Below are positions 58,075 to 64,000 of a DNA stretch of 64,000 nt, piece by piece. The first letter of the stretch is position 1; the number at the start of each line of letters is the position of its first letter. The notes beneath the pieces are model-generated. The model searched no databases, was not told the origin of the DNA, and saw only the letters and a list, made by a program, of their open reading frames with translations. The DNA comes from a bacterium (lineage in GTDB: Bacteria; Actinomycetota; Acidimicrobiia; Acidimicrobiales; Bin134): positions 40,195 to 104,194 of the forward strand of contig JAPOVT010000041.1 of the NCBI GenBank assembly GCA_026708015.1, given 5' to 3'. The translations under genes and the position numbers were made by a program.

Positions 58075-59301
58075 CTAGCTCTTGCCAACGGGCAGGGGAG
58101 TACCGGCCATCGCAGAGCGAAGCAGGAAGGCAAGCACAGCGGTAGCCATGGCCACCCCGGCCAGCAGCACCAGTCCAGCGGTTGATCCGCCCAGATCGGA
58201 GAACACGCCGAACAGAATTGGGCCGGTTACGCCGCCGGCCTCTCCCACTGTGAAGAACAGCCCGCCCGCCGCGCCCATGTTGCGCTGGGCAACCCCAGGA
58301 AGCTGCATCATCACCAGCAAAGCCATCGGCACGGCAAGTCCCTTGCTCAATCCGATGATGGCCAAACCGACGAACGTAGCTGGCCTGCCGTCGACGGTGA
58401 GCAAGACGATGGCCATGCCGAATAGAGCGAAAACCGCTGCCATGACGGCGATTCGGCTGCTTTCAGGGATGGACCGGGGGCCCAACAGTGCACCGACGAT
58501 GCTTAATGCCGTGACCGCACCCGCCAAATAGCCCGCCACTGAACTGGAGAACCCCCGGTCTTCGATCACGGTCGGGAGCCACCCGTTGAGCGCGTGGTTG
58601 AAGAAGAACATGCCCAAAGCCATGACCAGCATGAGCTGGACCGCTCTACGGCTGAGCAGTTCCCAGGCACCGGAGAACCCGGGAGCGGGATCGGCATCGC
58701 GATCGGCGCCGGGAGCGACCCTCTCGGCCGCGGCAGCCGCTAGGAGCCAGATGGCTATGACCCCCACGGTGATCAGGGCATACACCAACAGGGTGGCCCG
58801 CCAACTCTGGTCGAAGGCAGGCATCAGCACGCTGTTGGCAGTGACCAAGGGGAGGACGCCGCCAATTGCCGGGGCGGTCATTGTGACCCCCATGACCATG
58901 GCTCGCTCCTGGTCATCGAACCAAACGCTGATTAGCTTGGGGGCGCCCACCGACACCAGGGGCCCGCCCAAGCCAAATACCGCCACCGAGCCGAACAGGG
59001 CGATGAAGCTGTCGGCCACTGGGCGCAACAGTGCGGAGACCGAGATAAGGACGGTGGCGATACCCAGCGAACGACGCAACCCAAGCCGGTCGACCAGCGC
59101 GCCGGAGGGGAGTGCCGCCACCAGGAACACCAGCGGCCATGCGCCCAGCACCGTGCCCATGGCCCCCTTGCTCATGTTGAGGTCTTCGCGGATGGTCTCC
59201 ACCAGTGGCGCCATGGAGAACACCGCCAGCCCGAAGGAGAAGTACACCATCCACAGCGCGCCGAGCAGCACCCAGCGGAACTGATGGCGTTGATGGCGCA
59301 C
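58075..59301 (-). CDS. MFS transporter
   Basis: A 408-residue major-facilitator protein with ~12 membrane segments. The loop motif appears as PSGALVDRLGLRRSLGIATV, and the central loop (~190-210) is acidic and Pro-rich. It resembles NarK/CynX-like or oxalate/formate-type uptake carriers. It starts at GTG 59301, 47 bases from the divergent SDR, and is convergent with isocitrate lyase, leaving a three-base gap between stops. The substrate is unknown. Confidence 0.9.
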   Translation of the reverse strand: MRHQRHQFRWVLLGALWMVYFSFGLAVFSMAPLVETIREDLNMSKGAMGTVLGAWPLVFLVAALPSGALVDRLGLRRSLGIATVLISVSALLRPVADSFIALFGSVAVFGLGGPLVSVGAPKLISVWFDDQERAMVMGVTMTAPAIGGVLPLVTANSVLMPAFDQSWRATLLVYALITVGVIAIWLLAAAAAERVAPGADRDADPAPGFSGAWELLSRRAVQLMLVMALGMFFFNHALNGWLPTVIEDRGFSSSVAGYLAGAVTALSIVGALLGPRSIPESSRIAVMAAVFALFGMAIVLLTVDGRPATFVGLAIIGLSKGLAVPMALLVMMQLPGVAQRNMGAAGGLFFTVGEAGGVTGPILFGVFSDLGGSTAGLVLLAGVAMATAVLAFLLRSAMAGTPLPVGKS

Positions 59302-59348
59302 GCCGGGACCGTACCAACGCCGCGCCGCTTATCTGTCATGCTGGCCCG

Positions 59349-60062
59349 ATGGGTACAGCAGTGGTAACCGGCGCCGGGCAGGGGCTCGGACGGGCGATTT
59401 CGAAGCGGCTAGCGGCGGACGGCCATCGCATTGTGGCGGTGGACCTGAACCCCGAGACTGCCGCAGCCACCGCGGAGAAGCTTGACGGGCAATGGCGGCA
59501 GTGCGATGTGTCCGATCCGGAATCGGTGGCGGCTCTAGCTGAATCGCTCACCCACGTGGACGTGCTGGTGAACAATGCCGGTATCTGGATCTTCGCCGAC
59601 ATGGACGACATGACCCCTGAGGATGTGCGCCGGGTGCTGGAGGTGAACGTGATGGGCGTGTTCTATTGCACCCAGGCATTGGCCCCGCTGATGGGACCGG
59701 GTTCCGCCATCGTCAACCTCTCGTCCAGCGCCGCCAATTCCAACTCGCCCGGGGTGGGCATCTACCCTCCGTCCAAGGCCGCAGTGGAAAGCTTCACCAA
59801 GCAAACCGCCTTGGAATTGGGCCGCCGGGGCATACGGGTCAATGCCGTCGGCCCGGGGATGATCCAAACCGAGGGCACCCAGGTCAACTACGAGGGCGAG
59901 CTAGGCCGGCGCCGGGCTAAGGCCGTGCCTTTAGGCCGAAACGGACAGCCTGACGACATTGCCGATGTGGTGGGATTTTTGGCCTCCGACGATGCCCGCT
60001 ATGTGACGGGCCAGGTGATCTACGTCGACGGCGGCCTCAGCGCCGGTCGAGCTGCCCTCTAG
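59349..60062 (+). CDS. SDR-family oxidoreductase
   Basis: A 237-residue classical SDR: VVTGAGQGLGRAISKRLA, VNNAGIW, Ser in VNLSSSAA, and Tyr-Lys in YPPSKAAV with the conserved IRVNAVGPGMIQT and VTGQVIYVDGGL. The ATG at 59349 is the natural start; longer sequence in frame runs antisense to the MFS gene. Probable 3-ketoacyl or secondary-alcohol reductase. The stop overlaps that of the convergent RND gene by four bases. Confidence 0.93.
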   Translation: MGTAVVTGAGQGLGRAISKRLAADGHRIVAVDLNPETAAATAEKLDGQWRQCDVSDPESVAALAESLTHVDVLVNNAGIWIFADMDDMTPEDVRRVLEVNVMGVFYCTQALAPLMGPGSAIVNLSSSAANSNSPGVGIYPPSKAAVESFTKQTALELGRRGIRVNAVGPGMIQTEGTQVNYEGELGRRRAKAVPLGRNGQPDDIADVVGFLASDDARYVTGQVIYVDGGLSAGRAAL

Positions 60063-62563
60063 CCGCCGCCTGCGCTCACCAGGCTGGCCTCGTGGGTCCG
60101 CCAGCGGTGGTAGTGGGCCCAGAGCACCAGCAGGGGAGGGAGCACGGTGAATGTGGCGATCAGGCCGAACAGGATCGCCACCGCGGCCAGGATGCCCAAC
60201 TCCTGCATTGGCATGAGGGGTGAGAACAACAGCGCCAACAGGCCCAGTGCGGTGGTGAGCGCACTGGCCAACAGAGCCCCACCAGTGGTGACCATCGCCC
60301 CCCTGATGGCATCAACCACCCGCGCCGACTCCTCCAACTCTTCCAAGAAGCGATGCGTCAGGTGGATCGTGTAGTCGACGCCGATCCCGATGGTCAGCAC
60401 CACCATCAGCGCGGTGCCCATGTTGTAGGAGATTCCGAACACCCACATGGCGCCCAGCAGCCAGGAGAGGGTCACGGCGATGGGAATAATGGTGATCAAG
60501 CCGAGCAGCGGGCGGGCCTGGCTTATTGCGAAGTAGGCCACCAGGATGGACAGCGCGGCGGCAATGACCAGGCCCACACTGAGAACCTGGCTGTCGGCCA
60601 GTTCCTCGGTGATCAGAGCGATAAGGGCGTCGCCGCCGGTGACGGTGATTTCGGAGCTGTCGCCTCCCCACAGAGTCTCCAATTCGGTGATCAGCTCTTG
60701 AAGAGCCTCGTTGCTCTCCACGGCAACCGGTATCTGGATGATGGTGCGGTCGAGTTCCCCGGTGCGGAGGTCGAGCACTTCGGCGAAGCCTTCAGGGTCC
60801 GCGCTTCTCAGCAGATCCCACGCCTGTCGGGCCTCCTCGTCGGTGGCGGTGATGCTGGTGTTGAGGTGGTCGAAAGCCGCGGCGACGGCGGGGTCGTAGT
60901 TGCCTCCGCTCTGCTCGGTTGAGTCGGCGAGCAGCGTTCCGGCTGAGGCCAGGGGAGGTCCCACAATGCCATCGGGTCGCCGCAGCGGATCAACCAGCGT
61001 GGCGTGCAAATCGGTGAGGTTACGAACCGCCCGGGCGTTGTCAAGGTCGGTCTCGATGAGCACCGTCATCAGGGTGGCGCTGCCGTCGAAGTTCTCCTCC
61101 AGAAAGTCGAAACTCTGGAAGGTGTCGGAGTCATTGGGCAAGAAGTCTTTGACGGCGAAGCTCGTGCTGAGGTTGTTCGCCGCCACGACGGACAGAACTG
61201 TGAGGGCCAAAGCAACGATGATGACCGGCAAAGGCCGGCGGGCAACGCCGGTGGCAACCCGGGGTAGGACGGCTCCTGCCCCGGGAATCGTATCGGCCAG
61301 TGGACGGGTTGTCGGCGCCTTTCCCTTAGCCGCGAGCCGACGGTCCAGTATCAACCGGGCGGATGGCACGAAGTTGGCCATTACGACCCAGCCCGAGATG
61401 ACGCCGATGCTGGCGATAATGCCGAAGTCGGCAATGGGTTCGAAACGGCTGCTCAAGTTGGCCAGCAAGCTGATGGCGGTTGTGCCAGCAGCCAGCAAGA
61501 CCGGCACACCGCATAGCCGCACCGAGCGGGCAATAGCCCGCCCGGAGGCGTCGCCGCCCTCACCGGTGTCTTTGGCATGCTCTGCGTTGCCGCCTCCCTC
61601 GTTGCCTTCACGCAGTGCCTCGCGGTAGCGACCGACGATCTGAAGGGCATAGTCCACCGATAGGCTGATGAGCAGGACGGGGACGAGCGTCAGGAGGATG
61701 TTGTCGGGATCGACGATGCCGACACCACCGGGGGAGAGCCAGGACAGAGCTCCGAACGTCCAGAGAATCGTCATACCGAGGCCCAGCATGGTGATGTGGA
61801 CGTCGGACTGGGTCCGGTAGAACAGGGCCAGTAATACCACGATCACCGCGAGCGCGATCACGGTGAGGATCAGCAGGTTCTCTTCTCGGGCATCCTTGCC
61901 CTCGGCATCGCTTTTGGCCAGCGTGATGATGGTGACGTCAAGGGATGCCGTATCGAATGAATCGGCAATCTCATGGGCCCGCAATTGAGCCGCCTCTTGG
62001 CCGAGAGCGTCGCCGACATCGTCGAGAATGACCAGCGAGAGTCCGGCAATGGGAGCGCCGTCGCCGCCGCGGGCCACAAAGCGGCCGAGCAAGTCGTTCA
62101 ATTCGGCGCGTTCTGGGTCCTGCGCCAACTGGGCCAGGCCGAGAGAAACTTGGGCATCAGTAAGCGTTTCCAGACTGAGACCCACATCGGCTGCCGCTAG
62201 TTCTAAGAGCTGGACGTATCCATAGAGGGGGTCATTGACCAGGAACGGCGCAATCTCCGGATCGCTGATGATGGCGGTTTGCAGGTCATTGACGGTCCGA
62301 AGGGAATCAGCGGTGAGGACGTCGCCTTTGGCCAGTATCTGGACCACGCGCAAGTCGGCCGCGGCGGGAAAGCTCTCCCTGATGGCGTCGGTGGCATCGG
62401 CCAGGTCGCTGTCGGCAGGAAGGAAGATCCCGGTGGAGTCGATTGGCCCCTCAGGCCGGTCTCGAACCAGGAAGCCGGCCAAAAGGGCCAGCGTCACCGC
62501 CCCCAATACCAGAAGAACGAGTTGTGGCGATCTCTGGATTGTGCGGGCCTGCCAGCGGAACAT
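60059..62563 (-). CDS. RND/MMPL-family membrane transporter
   Basis: An 834-residue transporter of the RND superfamily (MMPL/HpnN-like), probably moving lipids or hydrophobic molecules across the inner membrane. It has an N-terminal helix followed by a large periplasmic domain (~45-225), a block of ~5 helices with VLLISLSVDYALQIVGRYRE containing the proton-relay Asp, a second periplasmic domain (~470-650) and a second helical block with LTIGIGVDYTIHLTHRFLEE. Both halves carry the sterol-sensing-like GxxxDY motif. It follows the MpaB-like gene by 38 bases in the same direction, so it may export or import that enzyme's substrate or product. Confidence 0.93.
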   Translation of the reverse strand: MFRWQARTIQRSPQLVLLVLGAVTLALLAGFLVRDRPEGPIDSTGIFLPADSDLADATDAIRESFPAAADLRVVQILAKGDVLTADSLRTVNDLQTAIISDPEIAPFLVNDPLYGYVQLLELAAADVGLSLETLTDAQVSLGLAQLAQDPERAELNDLLGRFVARGGDGAPIAGLSLVILDDVGDALGQEAAQLRAHEIADSFDTASLDVTIITLAKSDAEGKDAREENLLILTVIALAVIVVLLALFYRTQSDVHITMLGLGMTILWTFGALSWLSPGGVGIVDPDNILLTLVPVLLISLSVDYALQIVGRYREALREGNEGGGNAEHAKDTGEGGDASGRAIARSVRLCGVPVLLAAGTTAISLLANLSSRFEPIADFGIIASIGVISGWVVMANFVPSARLILDRRLAAKGKAPTTRPLADTIPGAGAVLPRVATGVARRPLPVIIVALALTVLSVVAANNLSTSFAVKDFLPNDSDTFQSFDFLEENFDGSATLMTVLIETDLDNARAVRNLTDLHATLVDPLRRPDGIVGPPLASAGTLLADSTEQSGGNYDPAVAAAFDHLNTSITATDEEARQAWDLLRSADPEGFAEVLDLRTGELDRTIIQIPVAVESNEALQELITELETLWGGDSSEITVTGGDALIALITEELADSQVLSVGLVIAAALSILVAYFAISQARPLLGLITIIPIAVTLSWLLGAMWVFGISYNMGTALMVVLTIGIGVDYTIHLTHRFLEELEESARVVDAIRGAMVTTGGALLASALTTALGLLALLFSPLMPMQELGILAAVAILFGLIATFTVLPPLLVLWAHYHRWRTHEASLVSAGGG

Positions 62564-62601
62564 GCCTTGGCCTCAGAGAGTTGCCTGCCGGTTAGAGAGG
62601 C

Positions 62602-63780
62602 TCACCACTTGCTGGACTCCTCGGCGTAAACGTGGTCTGGCAGGTCGTAGGTGATTCCCTCGTCGTGATACCAAGACCCCGACATAAGGGTTGTGAAATT
62701 GGAAGCGTTGCTCTTGCGGGCCATCTTGGGAAGGACCCACGAGGTAAACCGGTCATACCTGGCCTGGACGCGGAACCAGGGCAGCACGCCGAACGTGGAC
62801 TGCTTGGGATAGTTCAGCTGGTTGGCCAGCGAGTCTCCGATGAGCGCTCGCGAAACCTTGTAGACGTATTGCGACAACTTTTTGCCTTCGACTGGGTCGT
62901 CGATGCCAACCACCAGGGGTGCCGAATTGACCAGCGAATTAGCCAGTACGACAGAAGAGGCGCTGGGCTCTGGCTCGCACATGGTGCCGATGTCATACAG
63001 CTTCAAAGCATCGTTTTCTCCCTTGAAGAGGATCGACTCGGGAATTCCCAGAAGCAGCCCCGAGTAGCGCCATGTGGCCATGAAGCTGGCCGCCTCCTCT
63101 TCGCTGAACGCTGCTCCCAGACTCCTCATGTGCTTGAGCAGCCGGGCGGAGAACGCGGTGATCGCGTAGCCACAATGGGCGGCGCTCAACGGGATGCCCA
63201 TAGCACCCACGTCCCAGTCCTCAGAATTGTTTAGCAAGTACCGGACCTGGGCGTGGACAAGGCGGATCCGAAAGGAGAGCCTCCACCCGTCTCCATAGGG
63301 CTCCATGCCGCCGGGAAAGAAGATCTCCACCATATGACGGTTGTTCTGCTGGAGACGTCGCACACCCTGGTAGCGCAAGCGGCCGGTAATGAAGAAGGAC
63401 TCGCTGATGTTGGTGGAGAAACCCTCCACCAGGACTCCGGCCAACATTCCGGCCACCACCATCTTCCGGTTCCGGTGGAACATGTGAATGCCAGCATTCA
63501 AAGCGGGAAGGTCGAGCCAGTCTGGTGGGGACATGACATCGTCAAAGAGGGCGCGGACCTCAGATGGGGCATCAGGGAGTTCATTCCCGTCAGGAGGGCT
63601 CATGTAGGCCGAGATGAGCCGGTTCGACTCCGAGCGCTTCAGGGTGGAGAGAGCCTCAACGGCGGCATCGGCCAGGGGGTCGCCGATCATGGCGTGCGCG
63701 ACGTAGTTCTCTGCCATTTCAGGTTCGAGGGCACGAGCTTGCGCGTAGCCGGGGTTGTCGTAGTCGGTGGGTGTTTTCAT
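62602..63780 (-). CDS. MpaB/rubber-oxygenase-like DUF2236 protein
   Basis: A 392-residue helical protein of the DUF2236/latex-clearing-protein-like group. The heme-ligand region is suggested by FRIRLVHAQVRYLLNNS (Arg-x-x-His), followed by PLSAAHCGYAITAFSARLLK and FMATWRYSGLLLGIPESIL. The N-terminal part has PPDWLDLPALNAGIHMFHR. Such proteins oxygenate terpenoid or polyisoprene-like double bonds. It starts at ATG 63780 and leads a pair with the RND transporter. Its relation to the smaller MpaB protein at 44911 is distant. Confidence 0.82.
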   Translation of the reverse strand: MKTPTDYDNPGYAQARALEPEMAENYVAHAMIGDPLADAAVEALSTLKRSESNRLISAYMSPPDGNELPDAPSEVRALFDDVMSPPDWLDLPALNAGIHMFHRNRKMVVAGMLAGVLVEGFSTNISESFFITGRLRYQGVRRLQQNNRHMVEIFFPGGMEPYGDGWRLSFRIRLVHAQVRYLLNNSEDWDVGAMGIPLSAAHCGYAITAFSARLLKHMRSLGAAFSEEEAASFMATWRYSGLLLGIPESILFKGENDALKLYDIGTMCEPEPSASSVVLANSLVNSAPLVVGIDDPVEGKKLSQYVYKVSRALIGDSLANQLNYPKQSTFGVLPWFRVQARYDRFTSWVLPKMARKSNASNFTTLMSGSWYHDEGITYDLPDHVYAEESSKW

Positions 63781-64000
63781 CAGTTTTCGATGAGGGATCT
63801 ACCAAGTCTGAGACGGTCGGTAATGTTCATGCCAGATAATAGTCCCGGTTGAACCGAAAGCGGCTCTCCAGAGGAGAACCTTTGGAAGCCCATTTTTTTG
63901 GGGGGGGGGGGGGGGGTGCGGGGGGGGGGCGGGGTTTTTCAAAAAAAATTTAAGAACATCTTTTTTCTTCTGTTTATCGTTGCGCGTATTGTGGGGGGTA
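63781..64000. other. Upstream region of the MpaB gene and low-quality, homopolymer-rich end
   Basis: 63781-63890 is ordinary non-coding DNA that could carry the promoter of the MpaB-RND pair. From ~63891 to the end the sequence consists of long G and T/A runs (17 G in a row, then further G and A runs) and AT-rich noise unlike anything else in the window. It looks like low-quality sequence at a contig or read end. Confidence 0.7.

Noticed and set aside
63253..63852. 199-codon plus-strand frame near the right end
   Set aside because: Antisense to the MpaB-like gene, without recognisable motifs.
1..64000. tRNA, rRNA, CRISPR arrays, prophage or integrative element
   Set aside because: No T-loop-like GGTTCGAATCC segments with cloverleaf context, no spaced direct repeats, no integrase or transposase were found by reading both strands; short RNAs could still be missed.

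Overview
The window is GC-rich, densely packed and almost entirely chromosomal in character, with no rRNA, tRNA, CRISPR array or insertion sequence that I could recognise. Gene content points to an actinobacterium, most likely of the Acidimicrobiia type. Supporting features are two DUF222/HNH ('13E12-like') proteins, F420-type LLM oxidoreductases, MpaB/DUF2236 oxygenases, many SDRs, crotonases and CoA enzymes, a long AceA2-type isocitrate lyase and an MMPL-type transporter. GTG and TTG starts and 1- or 4-base stop/start overlaps are common. The taxonomic assignment is an inference from gene families; no marker gene is present.

Layout. 1-6.5 kb: the end of an ABC importer operon (permease, ATPase) interleaved with two twin-domain NTF2/SnoaL-like proteins, a MetE-like zinc methyltransferase, an aldose-1-epimerase remnant and an EthD-like protein. 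6.6-7.5 kb: an enoyl-CoA hydratase. 7.5-13.3 kb: a nuclease/defence-flavoured block with a macrodomain protein coupled to a DUF222-HNH protein, a DUF4357 protein and McrB-McrC; McrB appears to lack the second half of its AAA+ core. 13.4-20.7 kb: a GcvT-like folate enzyme with an LLM oxidoreductase, a DUF427-thioesterase fusion, a CoA-transferase/alcohol dehydrogenase pair and a hydrolase lipoprotein with a neocarzinostatin-like tail. 20.7-26.1 kb: a truncated P450, an SDR, an amidohydrolase pseudogene, a TetR regulator, a GH20-like remnant, a TauD-type dioxygenase and an unusual acyl-CoA dehydrogenase. 26.2-28.9 kb: a zinc locus with a Fur-family repressor facing znuA and znuB, a Fur-type operator over the znuA start, and no znuC. 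28.9-33.2 kb: divergent operons of MaoC hydratases plus LLM oxidoreductase and of crotonase plus GMC oxidase. 33.2-35.0 kb: alanine dehydrogenase facing its likely Lrp/AsnC regulator.

The most notable locus is 35.0-36.6 kb. A conserved 327-residue protein is followed by an ORF interrupted by a single in-frame TGA. Ignoring that stop gives a continuous 182-residue protein with the motif U-G-S-C (UGSC family), and a SECIS-like hairpin with a GU-containing loop lies immediately after the TGA. I interpret this as a genuine selenoprotein that a standard caller splits in two.

36.6-51.6 kb holds an MFS transporter plus cupin, the second DUF222-HNH protein, an APH-like kinase, three SDRs, an SMP-30 lactonase, a P450 plus MpaB pair, an amidohydrolase, a thioesterase plus DUF1214 pair, a sulfotransferase and a VapBC module. 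51.7-53.5 kb has an ArsR-like remnant, a frameshifted SDR and an alkylmercury-lyase-like protein. 53.5-58.1 kb is a divergent glyoxylate shunt (malate synthase G and long isocitrate lyase). 58.1-63.8 kb carries an MFS transporter, an SDR, an RND/MMPL transporter and a second MpaB protein. The last ~110 bases are homopolymer-rich and look like poor-quality contig end.

A recurring theme is gene decay: at least seven broken or truncated genes lie among intact metabolic genes. Together with the catabolic content (lipid, aromatic or terpenoid-like CoA chemistry, one-carbon transfer, sugar uptake), this suggests a heterotroph whose accessory catabolic repertoire is being pruned.
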